NCBI RefSeq assembly: GCF_024506435.1
Contig: NZ_JANIET010000001.1
Span: 3,534,001-3,598,000 of the forward strand
Reading direction: 5' to 3'
Length of the DNA stretch: 64,000 bases
Origin: Pantoea trifolii
GTDB taxonomy: Bacteria; Pseudomonadota; Gammaproteobacteria; Enterobacterales; Enterobacteriaceae
Below, in pieces: positions 1 to 8,362 of the stretch (positions within the stretch are counted from its first letter, which is position 1; the number at the start of each line of letters is the position of its first letter). The position numbers were made by a program, and so were the translations under genes. The notes under the pieces were generated by a model. That model was given only the letters and a program-made list of their open reading frames with translations, was not told the origin of the DNA and ran no database searches.

Positions 1-802
1 TTTATCTATTGTGCAGGATGACAGCGAGGCTTACTCATACGGTTTTGATGATAAAACAAAACGTGAAGATTTGATTACAGGCAAACTCTACTCCCTGACT
101 CAGGACGTCTCTTTAAAAATAAATAGTGGAGATGGAACATTCATGGGAGGAGGTGCAGGTGATCACTATAATGTTGGTGAAGGGACATTACACGTAGGCA
201 AAAATAGTTTGATTGAATTTCAATTATCTAATATTAGAGAGTTTTCTTTTTCTATCGCTGGTGCGCACGGCGGCACTGCTACTGTAATAGCGTACGATAC
301 ATCTAACAAAATTCTATCAAGAACAACATACGTATTAAAAGACAACGCAGTAATGGGCCCTGAAAAACATGACCAATTCACATTTAATTTCAACAACCAA
401 TTACTTGGAAAAATAGAAATAACTCACACTGACCCTGGTTTTTTCATTGATCATTTGAAATGGTATCCCGCATTAAATCCTAATCAGATTTTAGATGTAA
501 ATAATAACGACCATTCTCTATTCATTATTGACGATGCTAACCCGTTATCACTGAACATTTCCGACGTTCTGACATCCGGCCAAAAAGATCTTTATATTGA
601 TGACGGTAAAACCCAGTTAATGGTCAACGGTAAAGCGGATGACATCCTGCAGCTGGACGATATTCTGCCAGCAGGCAATGAAACCAGCGGCTGGACGGCG
701 CTGGCGGGCACCGTCACCATTGCGGGCTGCGAATATCAGGTTTACAGCAATGGCGATGCCGAATTACTGGTGCAGGAGGGTGTGAAAACCGAACTGGTGT
801 AA
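1..802 (+). CDS. Ig-like repeat surface protein, C-terminal part (5' end outside window)
   Basis: This is the 3' end of a gene that starts upstream of the window; the reading frame is open from base 2. The first in-frame start-like codon (GTG at 11) is internal, because the next gene aligns through it (VQDDSEAY in both). Visible are about 155 residues of a beta-rich, AT-rich domain ending in FIDHLKWYP, then a roughly 100-residue C-terminal module (LFIIDDANPLSLNISDVL, GKTQLMVNGKADD, DDILP, GTVTIAGCEYQVYSNG). That module resembles the C-terminal region of BapA/SiiE-type Ig-repeat adhesins. It is near-identical to the end of the next gene and related to the end of the 33.2-36.3 kb gene. No repeats are visible here because they would lie upstream. 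Surface adhesion is inferred from domain type only. Confidence 0.75.
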   Translation, partial: LSIVQDDSEAYSYGFDDKTKREDLITGKLYSLTQDVSLKINSGDGTFMGGGAGDHYNVGEGTLHVGKNSLIEFQLSNIREFSFSIAGAHGGTATVIAYDTSNKILSRTTYVLKDNAVMGPEKHDQFTFNFNNQLLGKIEITHTDPGFFIDHLKWYPALNPNQILDVNNNDHSLFIIDDANPLSLNISDVLTSGQKDLYIDDGKTQLMVNGKADDILQLDDILPAGNETSGWTALAGTVTIAGCEYQVYSNGDAELLVQEGVKTELV

Positions 803-822
803 TTGCTGACATCACCACCCTG

Positions 823-852
823 AAGGCCGGATTAACAACCGGCCTTTTTTTA
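823..852 (+). terminator. Rho-independent terminator
   Basis: The stem AAGGCCGG/CCGGCCTT with an 8-nt loop is followed by a run of T, 21 bases after the stop codon. The same terminator, with the same flanking bases, follows the next gene, so it was duplicated together with the coding region. Confidence 0.9.
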
Positions 853-1087
853 TAAACCGCACTGTCTTGCCCCTGCCGCAGCAACGGCCATTTCTCATCC
901 TGCGTCCTCATTCGTGCTTCCTTTTGCCTGTGCAGCCTGGCCACCCACTGCTGATTTTTCAGCGGCCGCTTGTCCGCTCTAAGAGTTTTCCTACTTCAAG
1001 ACATTTCTGCTAAGCCAACGTTAGCAACCTCACTAATATCACGGGTTTTCAGGCCTACCCAACATCAGATAGACAAGGATATTTATC

Positions 1088-3379
1088 ATGCAAGAAACAG
1101 TGCAAAAATGGACCACGAATCCTAAACCCTCTCTCAGCACGACCATTCCTGAGGAGAAAGGCGGGATTATGGAAATCGTGCTGAATGGCACCATTTACAA
1201 GGCGGATATTGACAAGGTGACGGGCACATGGAGCTGGACACCGGATGCCGCACTCGCCGATGGGCCCTATAACATCACCTTCCGGGTGATTGACGACGCG
1301 GGCAATTATGGTGATCCCACGCAGTTAATTCTTCACGTTGATACCACGGCGCCTTCCAAACCTGAAATTCTGCGCGTTGTGGATGATGAAGGTTTACATC
1401 AAAGCTGGCTGATGCCGGGTGCCAAAACCGATGATAAAACACCGGTCCTGAGTGGCAGCGCTGAAGCCGGTTCGATTGTGCGCCTGTACGACGGCAGCGT
1501 TGAAATTGGCAGCGCCAAGGCCGATCAAAACGGCCGCTGGGAAATTACTCCAGCAACCGAACTGCCAGAGGGGACGCACAGTTTCACGGTAACCAGCACC
1601 GATCGTACGGGCCACACCAGCAAGGCGTCTGATGCATTTAGCCTAATGATTTATCCTGACAGCCCGCCACCGATTGCTGGCGAGGCAACCTTCACCTACG
1701 CCATGGATAATGCGGGTAGCATAACGGGCATGCTGCTTGATGGTGCCATCACCGATGACACCACTCCTACCCTGCACGGCACTGCCTTAGCTGGTAGCGC
1801 TGTACGCATACAATATCGTGCAGAAGACGGCAACTGGATTGATGGCGGCCTGGCAACATTAAACTGTACGGAGTGGACCTGGACACCAAGCCCAGCGCTG
1901 CCTGAAGGAAAATACATATTTCGCGCCAATAGCGGAAAAGGATGGAGTTGGGAGTTCAGACTGGACATTGATCTGACACCTGGCGATCGTTACGAGATTA
2001 CGCACGCTTACGACAATTCCTACAGGTATCTTGGAGAACTCGGTGACGGCGCGATCACCGATGACCCCACGCCAACGTTGCACGGTCGTGGCGAAGCGAA
2101 CACCATAGTTTATATTCACTGGCTTAATCTGCAGGGCGCATGGGTATTGCTGGAGAGCGTCACGGTTGGGGCGGATGGTAAGTGGCACTATGAACCTGAA
2201 ATGCTGGAGATGGGAAATTATGAATTTAGCGCGGAGGGAAGTGCTATTCATGATGCCAATGCGAAAAGCTTTGGCTTGAAAATTGTGCCTTATACCAGCT
2301 TTAACCCAACCATTGAAGGATTCATTGATGATGCAGGGCAGATACAAGGATTTATAAAAAAGGATGGTGCAATAACGGATGATACGACACCCACGTTGAC
2401 AGGCATAGCTGAAGCCAACAGCGAGGTCATTATCAGATACAAATCGGGCACTAGTAATTTTGAACAATACGTTGTTGCTGATTCCAGTGGTAGGTGGACC
2501 TTCACACCCGAAGATTTAACGCTTGGCATGTGGGAATTCAAAGTCAAACGCGTGTATGGTCACTCAGAAGAAATAATAAATTTATCTGTCGTGCAGGATG
2601 ACAGTGAAGCTTACTATTATGGTTTTAATGGGAAAATAGCTGGTGAAAAATTAGTTACAGATACACCCTGTCATCTTACCGGGGACATTTCATTAACATT
2701 ATTAGAGGGAAACGCAGAGTTTCATTTCCCCGTTCTTACTCCGATCCCTGATAAATCCATGCTATTATGGGCACAAAATAATAGTCAACTTGAGTTTAAT
2801 TTAACCGATACCAGAACATTTTCCTTTGACGTCGGCCTTGGTAATGGTGGCAACCTTAATATATCGGTATTCGACACATCCAATAACCTTATATCAAGCG
2901 TAAGTCACCAATTAACTGATAACTATGCAACTGGATACCTTTTAGAAAATATTTCGCTTAATGTCGATAACCAACCAATTGGCAAGGTAGTTATAGATGT
3001 TGATGACCTGGGTGGAGTTTTCATCGATAACCTGACATGGTTACCGTTAATAAACCCCAATCAAATTTTAAAAGATAATACCAGTGACAGTGCATTATTC
3101 ATTATTGACGACGCTAACCCGTTATCACTGAACATTTCCGACGTGCTGGCATCCGGCCAAAAAGATCTTTATATCGATGACGGTAAAACCCAGCTAATGG
3201 TCAACGGTAAAGCGGATGACATCCTGCAACTGGACGATATTCTGCCAGCAGGCAATGAAACCAGCGGCTGGACGGCGCTGGCGGGCACCGTCACCATCGC
3301 CGGCTGCGAATATCAGGTTTACAGCAATGGCGAAGCCGAATTGCTGGTACAGGAAGGTGTGAAAACCGAACTGGTGTAA
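1088..3379 (+). CDS. Ig-like repeat surface protein (763 aa), tandem paralogue
   Basis: The protein has about five bacterial Ig-like repeats (roughly residues 25-95, 95-190, 200-295, 300-400, 405-500). They show the usual pattern of DDxTPTLxG, a glycine-rich turn, W-x-[FWY]-TP and an aspartate-rich strand. Residues ~505-655 form a different beta-rich domain ending in FIDNLTWLP, reminiscent of galactose-binding-like folds. Residues ~660-763 are the C-terminal module shared with the preceding gene. There is no signal peptide or membrane segment, so export would need a type I system recognising the C-terminus, or another route; no ABC/membrane-fusion pair is in the window. AAGGA lies nine bases before the ATG. 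The 1500-bp Ig part and the C-module are GC-richer than the middle domain, which is AT-rich. An adhesin role is inference from the family. Confidence 0.85.
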   Translation: MQETVQKWTTNPKPSLSTTIPEEKGGIMEIVLNGTIYKADIDKVTGTWSWTPDAALADGPYNITFRVIDDAGNYGDPTQLILHVDTTAPSKPEILRVVDDEGLHQSWLMPGAKTDDKTPVLSGSAEAGSIVRLYDGSVEIGSAKADQNGRWEITPATELPEGTHSFTVTSTDRTGHTSKASDAFSLMIYPDSPPPIAGEATFTYAMDNAGSITGMLLDGAITDDTTPTLHGTALAGSAVRIQYRAEDGNWIDGGLATLNCTEWTWTPSPALPEGKYIFRANSGKGWSWEFRLDIDLTPGDRYEITHAYDNSYRYLGELGDGAITDDPTPTLHGRGEANTIVYIHWLNLQGAWVLLESVTVGADGKWHYEPEMLEMGNYEFSAEGSAIHDANAKSFGLKIVPYTSFNPTIEGFIDDAGQIQGFIKKDGAITDDTTPTLTGIAEANSEVIIRYKSGTSNFEQYVVADSSGRWTFTPEDLTLGMWEFKVKRVYGHSEEIINLSVVQDDSEAYYYGFNGKIAGEKLVTDTPCHLTGDISLTLLEGNAEFHFPVLTPIPDKSMLLWAQNNSQLEFNLTDTRTFSFDVGLGNGGNLNISVFDTSNNLISSVSHQLTDNYATGYLLENISLNVDNQPIGKVVIDVDDLGGVFIDNLTWLPLINPNQILKDNTSDSALFIIDDANPLSLNISDVLASGQKDLYIDDGKTQLMVNGKADDILQLDDILPAGNETSGWTALAGTVTIAGCEYQVYSNGEAELLVQEGVKTELV

Positions 3380-3399
3380 TTGCTGACATCACCACCTTG

Positions 3400-3429
3400 A
3401 AGGCCGGATTAACAACCGGCCTTTTTTTA
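3400..3429 (+). terminator. Rho-independent terminator (copy of the one at 823)
   Basis: The hairpin AGGCCGG/CCGGCCT is followed by seven T. It is almost identical to the terminator of the upstream paralogue and lies in the short gap before the convergent diguanylate cyclase gene. Confidence 0.9.
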
Positions 3430-3452
3430 TTAACCGCACTGGTGCCGCAGAA

Positions 3453-5555
3453 TTAAGGCATCTGCTCCACTTCCCGTTCGTCCTCTTCCACCGCCGCAAA
3501 AAAATTCGGCAGCTCCTCAATACGTTCCGGCGGCACCGGTTTTCCCAACAAGTAACCCTGCAACGTATCGCAACCTAAACCGGTAAGAAACGCCTGCTGA
3601 TCCTGCGTTTCTACCCCTTCAGCCACCACTTTCAGGTGCAGCGACTGCGCCAGCGCAACAATCGCGGAAACGATGGTGGCATCTTCGGAGTGCGCCTGTA
3701 ACTCGTTAACAAAGGCGCGATCGATTTTCAGCTCGCTGGCCGGTAAACGCTTGAGATATAACAAGCTGGAGTAGCCGGTGCCGAAATCGTCAATCGAGGC
3801 TTTTACGCCCATGTTGGTGAGTTCGGTGAGGATACGCACACTCTCTTCCGGATCGCGCATCGCCGTGGTTTCGGTGACTTCCAGTGTCAGCAGCTCAGCC
3901 GGAATTTGGTGCTGCGCCAGCGCCTCGGTAACGGTTTCCACCAGATTGCTTTGCTCAAACTGTACCGCCGACAAATTGACCGCCACCGACCAGTGCGGAT
4001 GGCCCTGCAGATGCCAGGAACGCAGTTGGCGACAAGCTTCGTTAATCACCCAGTTGCCGATATTAATGATCATGCCGGTCTTTTCCGCCATCGGCAGGAA
4101 GGCGTCCGGCGCCAGTAAACCGCGTGAAGGATGCTGCCAGCGCAGCAGCGCTTCAAAGCCCAGAATCGGGCCGCTCGGCGCGCAGTATTTTGGCTGGTAG
4201 AACAGGCGTAACTCTTCGTTATCCAGCGCTTGCCACAGATCGTTATTCAGCTGCAATTGTGACTGCGCCAGCGTGTTCATCGACGGCTGAAAGAAGGTAT
4301 AGCCGTTGCGACCGTTGTTTTTGGTGTGATACATGGCGGCATCGGCGTTGAACATCAGCTCGCGATCATCTTTGCCATCGCCAGGGTAGACCGCAATACC
4401 AATACTCAGCGACACCACCAGCTCATAGCGCGAGATATCGAACGGACGATCCACCGCTTTAACCAGCGTATCGGCGACCGCTGCGGCATCGTTGGGTTCA
4501 TCGATTTCCAGCAGTAGTACAAATTCGTCGCCGCCCATGCGCGCCAGCGTATAGTGCCCTTTCATCTGTTCGGTCATGCGCTCGGTCACACCAATCAGCA
4601 AATTGTCGCCCACGTGATGACCAAAGGCATCGTTGACCGCTTTGAAGCCGTCAAGATCCATAAACATCAGCGCAAACTGCGACTTCTCGCGATTGGCTTT
4701 ATTGAGGGCTTGTTCGAGGCGATCTTCCAGCAAAATACGGTTGGGTAAGCGCGTCAGGTTATCGTGCAGCGCCAGCTGCGCCAGTTCGCGGTTGGCCTCC
4801 GCCAGCGAATGCGCAAGGATCGAGGTGCGTGCCTGCAAACGCGCATCCAGCATCGAGACCAGCAAGGTAATGCCGAGGATCGCCAGCGTCACCACCGTCA
4901 CCACAATCGCCAGCCAGTTGCTGTTAACGCCCATTTGCGTCGCGTGGCTGTGCATCGGGAAGTCGGCCGCCGCCATGCCGGTGTAGTGCATGCCCGCAAT
5001 CGCGCAGCCCATCACCACTGAGGCACCCAAACGCAACACGGTGACGCGGCCGTGGCCTTCTCGCAGGTTAAACGCCAGCCACAGCGCGGCACCCGACGCC
5101 ACCAACGCAATCGCCACCGATGCCGCCACCCAACCCCAATTCCACGTAATGCCAGGCGCAAACATCAGCGCCGCCATGCCGGTGTAGTGCATCGCCACCA
5201 CGCCGGACCCCAGCACCAAGGCACCACCGCACAGTCGCGGCCACGGTAACGTCGGCGTTGAACACACCAGCCACAGCGCAAATACCGAGGCTAATACCGC
5301 CACCACCATGGAGGTGACGGTGAGCATGGGATCGTAGCTCATGACCATGTCGAGGCTCATCGACAGCATGCCGATAAAGTGCATCGCCCAAATGCCGACG
5401 CCCATAGCGAATCCACCGCCAAATAACCAAACCAGCGCCACCTTGCCAGTTGAGGAAGCCACGCGCCCTGCCATATCAAGTGCAGTAAACGAGGCCAGCA
5501 TCGCCACCAGAATCGAGACGATGACGGTAAACGAGTCGTACGAAGTCACTAACAT
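3453..5555 (-). CDS. MHYT-GGDEF-EAL cyclic-di-GMP turnover protein (700 aa)
   Basis: The N-terminal ~240 residues are an integral membrane MHYT sensor (MHFIGM, then MHYTGM twice, on repeated hydrophobic helices), a type proposed to bind copper and sense a diatomic gas. A GGDEF domain follows with an intact RMGGDEF signature and FMDLDGFKAVND metal-binding segment. No RxxD inhibitory site lies upstream of the signature. The C-terminal EAL domain looks catalytically complete: FEALLRWQHP, VNLSA, EVTE, DDFGTGYSSL, KIDR, EGVET. It could therefore both make and break cyclic-di-GMP at the inner membrane, as in MucR-like proteins. The start has only a weak ribosome site but matches the paralogue in length (both 700 aa). 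It is convergent with the Ig-repeat gene. Confidence 0.92.
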   Translation of the reverse strand: MLVTSYDSFTVIVSILVAMLASFTALDMAGRVASSTGKVALVWLFGGGFAMGVGIWAMHFIGMLSMSLDMVMSYDPMLTVTSMVVAVLASVFALWLVCSTPTLPWPRLCGGALVLGSGVVAMHYTGMAALMFAPGITWNWGWVAASVAIALVASGAALWLAFNLREGHGRVTVLRLGASVVMGCAIAGMHYTGMAAADFPMHSHATQMGVNSNWLAIVVTVVTLAILGITLLVSMLDARLQARTSILAHSLAEANRELAQLALHDNLTRLPNRILLEDRLEQALNKANREKSQFALMFMDLDGFKAVNDAFGHHVGDNLLIGVTERMTEQMKGHYTLARMGGDEFVLLLEIDEPNDAAAVADTLVKAVDRPFDISRYELVVSLSIGIAVYPGDGKDDRELMFNADAAMYHTKNNGRNGYTFFQPSMNTLAQSQLQLNNDLWQALDNEELRLFYQPKYCAPSGPILGFEALLRWQHPSRGLLAPDAFLPMAEKTGMIINIGNWVINEACRQLRSWHLQGHPHWSVAVNLSAVQFEQSNLVETVTEALAQHQIPAELLTLEVTETTAMRDPEESVRILTELTNMGVKASIDDFGTGYSSLLYLKRLPASELKIDRAFVNELQAHSEDATIVSAIVALAQSLHLKVVAEGVETQDQQAFLTGLGCDTLQGYLLGKPVPPERIEELPNFFAAVEEDEREVEQMP

Positions 5556-5639
5556 AGTGATTTACCAAGTAAAAGCCGGTTTGAGTCAGCTGTGGTGTTG
5601 TGATTAAAAGTGAGATCTATGGGTTTTATTGTAGGAATT

Positions 5640-5660
5640 ATCGGCAGCATCACTGCCGAT
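5640..5660. other. Perfect hairpin between the two GGDEF-EAL genes
   Basis: An 8-bp perfect stem (ATCGGCAG/CTGCCGAT) with a 5-base loop lies just past the end of the upstream paralogue. The T-run (CTGAGTTTTT) is on the plus side, so it does not form a textbook terminator for the minus-strand genes. It may instead be a transcript-end stabiliser. Confidence 0.4.
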
Positions 5661-5711
5661 CTGAGTTTTTGAACGATGAAACCTTCCGATGGGGAAGAAA
5701 CTAAAAATTGT

Positions 5712-7814
5712 TTATTGCGCGCCTGCCAGCGGCACCAGGTTATCGCTATACGCCAGCGGCACGTTAAGCGCAGCGGTAAATTCACCGATGCGGTCGGCGG
5801 GTGTGGGCTTGCCGAGCAGATAACCTTGCAGCGTGTCGAAGCCTAAACCGGTGAGCAAACGCTGCTGCTCCTCGGTTTCGACGCCTTCCGCCACCATGCG
5901 CAGGTTGAGCGTTTGCGCCAGCGTCAACATCGCGGTGACCACCGTGGCGTCTTCGCTACCGGCGCGCAAACTGTTGATAAAGGCGCGATCGATTTTTAGC
6001 TCGCTGGCTTCGAGGTGTTTCAAATGCAGCAAGTTGGCGTAGCCGATGCCGAAGTTATCGATCGCCACTTTTACGCCAAGACGATGCAGCTCGGCAATGC
6101 GCTGCTGGCTAAACTGCGGATCGCGCATCGCGATGTTCTCAGTAATTTCCAGCATCAACGCCCCTTCCGGGATCTGATGGTGCTGCAATGCCTGGCGCAC
6201 GCTCTCAATCAAATCGCGCTGCTGGAACTGCAGAGCCGAGAGATTGACAGAGACGGTCCAGTCACCATTGCCTTCATCGTGCCACTGCTTAAGCTGGCGG
6301 CAGGCTTCATTGATCACCCAGTTACCCAGCGCGACAATTTGCCCGGTTTTCTCGGCGCGCGCCAGAAACATATCCGGCATCAGCAGTCCGCGACGCGGAT
6401 GCTGCCAGCGCAACAGCGCCTCAAAACCGATTAATACCGTGCCGCCCGCGCGGAATTTTGGCTGGTAGAACAGGCGCATCTCCTGATATTCCAGCGCGTT
6501 CCACAAATCGTTGGCCAGCGCCAGCTGATGCTGCGCCACCGCGCTCATCGCCGGTTCAAACAGGCACCAGCCGTTACGGCCGCTGTGTTTGGTGTGATAC
6601 ATGGCGGAGTCGGCGTTAAACATCAGCTCCTGCTGGCTGCGGCCGTGCAGCGGGAAGATCACAATGCCAACGCTCAGGGAGACGCGCAGCGAATAGCGAT
6701 CGAGATTGAAAGGCGCATCAATGACCTGCACCAGCCGCTGCGCCAGTTTGGTGGCCTGATGCAGATGGAATTGCGGACACAGCAGTACGAATTCATCGCC
6801 GCCCAGACGCGCCAGCAGAATCTCTTCAGCGAGTTCACTTCGTAAACGCTCAGCCACCGCAATCAGCAAGCGATCGCCGACGTGATGGCCCCATGTGTCA
6901 TTAATGGCTTTGAAACCATCGAGATCCATGAACATCAGCGCAAAGTTCTCATCCTGCAGCGTCGCCTGTTTGATCTCCGTGGTGAGTTGCTGCTCCAGCA
7001 TCACGCGATTTGGCAGCGCGGTGAGGTTGTCATGCATCGCCAGCTGGCGCAGCTCGCTGTTGGCGCGCTTGAGTTTAGCGGCGAGGCGCGCGGCACGGAT
7101 CTGCGCATCCAGCATCGAGATCAGCAACATGAATCCCAGAATACTCAGCGTGATAATGGTGACCCACACCGCCAGTCCCTCTTCGCTGGCACCGTGATGT
7201 TGCATGCTTACCGGCATAACGAACTCTGCTGCCGCCATGCCGGTGTAATGCATGCCGGCAATCGCAATCCCCATCACTAACGCTGCGCAGGCGCGCAGTA
7301 ATAACAGGCTTTCGCCCTGGCGCAGATGAAACGCCAGCCACAACGCCGCGCCTGATGCCGCATAGGCAATCAGCACCGAGAGCGCCACCAGCGGCAGATT
7401 CCAGTCAATTGGGCTTTCAATCATCAGCGCGTTCATGCCGAGGTAATGCATGACAATGATGCCGCTGCCCATGATCAGGGTGCCGCGAATTAAGCGTCGC
7501 CGGGTAAGATGGCTGCCCTGCACGCCCTGCGCAAAGGCAAAGATGGCGGTGACAATCGCCACCAGTAATGAGATGGCGGTGAGTTCGACGTCGTAGCGCA
7601 TGGTCATTGGCATCATCATCGCCAGCATGCCAATAAAGTGCATCGCCCACACGCCGATGCCCATCGCGGTGCCTCCGCCGATTAACCACAGTTTTGCCAG
7701 ACAGCCGCGTGAAACGGCTACGCGCCCGGCGGTATCTAAGGCGGTAAACGCGGCAATGAAGGCCACGATCAGTGAAACGGTAACCAGAACGCTATCCCAG
7801 GTAACCAGTAGCAT
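5712..7814 (-). CDS. MHYT-GGDEF-EAL protein, paralogue with altered EAL loop (700 aa)
   Basis: It has the same layout and length as its neighbour: MHYT membrane domain (MHFIGM, MHYLGM, MHYTGM), GGDEF domain (RLGGDEF, FMDLDGFKAIND, no RxxD I-site), and EAL domain. The EAL domain keeps FEALLRWQHP, VNLSA, EITE, KIDR and EGVET, but the loop-6 motif DDFGTGYSSL reads DNFGIGYANL. The second metal-site aspartate is thus asparagine and the conserved Thr is Ile, changes expected to weaken phosphodiesterase activity. I set the start at MLLVTW, where AGGAG sits seven bases upstream; a longer upstream reading adds 16 residues without a ribosome site. The tandem arrangement indicates a gene duplication. 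It is divergent from the pilus operon. Confidence 0.92.
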   Translation of the reverse strand: MLLVTWDSVLVTVSLIVAFIAAFTALDTAGRVAVSRGCLAKLWLIGGGTAMGIGVWAMHFIGMLAMMMPMTMRYDVELTAISLLVAIVTAIFAFAQGVQGSHLTRRRLIRGTLIMGSGIIVMHYLGMNALMIESPIDWNLPLVALSVLIAYAASGAALWLAFHLRQGESLLLLRACAALVMGIAIAGMHYTGMAAAEFVMPVSMQHHGASEEGLAVWVTIITLSILGFMLLISMLDAQIRAARLAAKLKRANSELRQLAMHDNLTALPNRVMLEQQLTTEIKQATLQDENFALMFMDLDGFKAINDTWGHHVGDRLLIAVAERLRSELAEEILLARLGGDEFVLLCPQFHLHQATKLAQRLVQVIDAPFNLDRYSLRVSLSVGIVIFPLHGRSQQELMFNADSAMYHTKHSGRNGWCLFEPAMSAVAQHQLALANDLWNALEYQEMRLFYQPKFRAGGTVLIGFEALLRWQHPRRGLLMPDMFLARAEKTGQIVALGNWVINEACRQLKQWHDEGNGDWTVSVNLSALQFQQRDLIESVRQALQHHQIPEGALMLEITENIAMRDPQFSQQRIAELHRLGVKVAIDNFGIGYANLLHLKHLEASELKIDRAFINSLRAGSEDATVVTAMLTLAQTLNLRMVAEGVETEEQQRLLTGLGFDTLQGYLLGKPTPADRIGEFTAALNVPLAYSDNLVPLAGAQ

Positions 7815-8180
7815 GTGCGCTCCTAAATTCCACCCGCTACGGAGCAGGTGCGGTGTCGTCAAATTAGAACAAGGATGATAAAGCGCCGATCAAGGGCGAT
7901 TCATGACCGCCTGCGGCGAAGTTCAACTTAGAACCGATCCAGACAAATCTTGAGTCATGGTGCGGATTTTTTTTATTTTCATCGTCAGTCGTTAAGCGAA
8001 AAATTAATAATATCTGATTAATGCACGAACATAACATTGAACCGTAGCGTGCGGTAGAGGGAGAAATCATCGGCTGTTTAGTTTTTCTAACCGCTCGCTA
8101 CCCCTTGTGTTTACTGAGTTATCGGCGAAAAGTGTGAATTGATTAGGGAAAAATTGAACCCCTGGCGTACAAGTGCCGAT

Positions 8181-8210
8181 TTGCTGATCTATAGTAAAGA
8201 AAACTGATAT
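8181..8210 (+). promoter_or_regulatory. Possible sigma-70 promoter of the pilus operon
   Basis: TTGCTG and TGATAT are separated by 18 bases, about 150 bases before the first pilin start. The match is moderate and rests on pattern alone. Confidence 0.25.
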
Positions 8211-8225
8211 AAATCATTAATCCGT

Positions 8226-8247
8226 CATCTAGGAATTTTCTTAGATG
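8226..8247. promoter_or_regulatory. 22-bp dyad, candidate operator
   Basis: CATCTAGGAAT is followed by TTTCTTAGATG. The arms pair over ten positions with one mismatch. It lies about 15 bases past the candidate promoter and 116 bases before the first pilin gene. A repressor or activator site, or a hairpin in the 5' leader, are both possible. Confidence 0.35.
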
Positions 8248-8362
8248 GCAGGCGCTTACGCTGTCGAGTCCATTGCGGCTCTTGTTTGATTTCGGATGTA
8301 TTTCCATAAATGTCTGACCAGGTGAAAAAGCACTGACCTTGGATAATCAGTAAGGAATGATT

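Larger units (their letters stand above)
7815..8362. other. Divergent intergenic region upstream of the Csu-type pilus operon
   Basis: These 548 bases separate the divergent MHYT-GGDEF-EAL gene and the pilus operon. I see no convincing gene. A 68-codon minus-strand frame at 7864-8070 has no ribosome site and no recognisable product. The region holds a possible sigma-70 promoter (8181-8210) and a near-perfect palindrome (8226-8247), and probably carries the control elements for both transcription units. Confidence 0.6.

Noticed and set aside
11..13. GTG at base 11 as the start of the first gene
   Set aside because: The frame is open to the window edge and the paralogue aligns through this codon, so it is internal.
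1859..2467. 202-codon minus-strand frame inside the second Ig-repeat gene
   Set aside because: The plus strand encodes recognisable Ig repeats here; the antisense product has no family features.
7864..8070. 68-codon minus-strand frame upstream of the pilus operon
   Set aside because: It has no ribosome site, no recognisable domain, and lies in an AT-rich control region.
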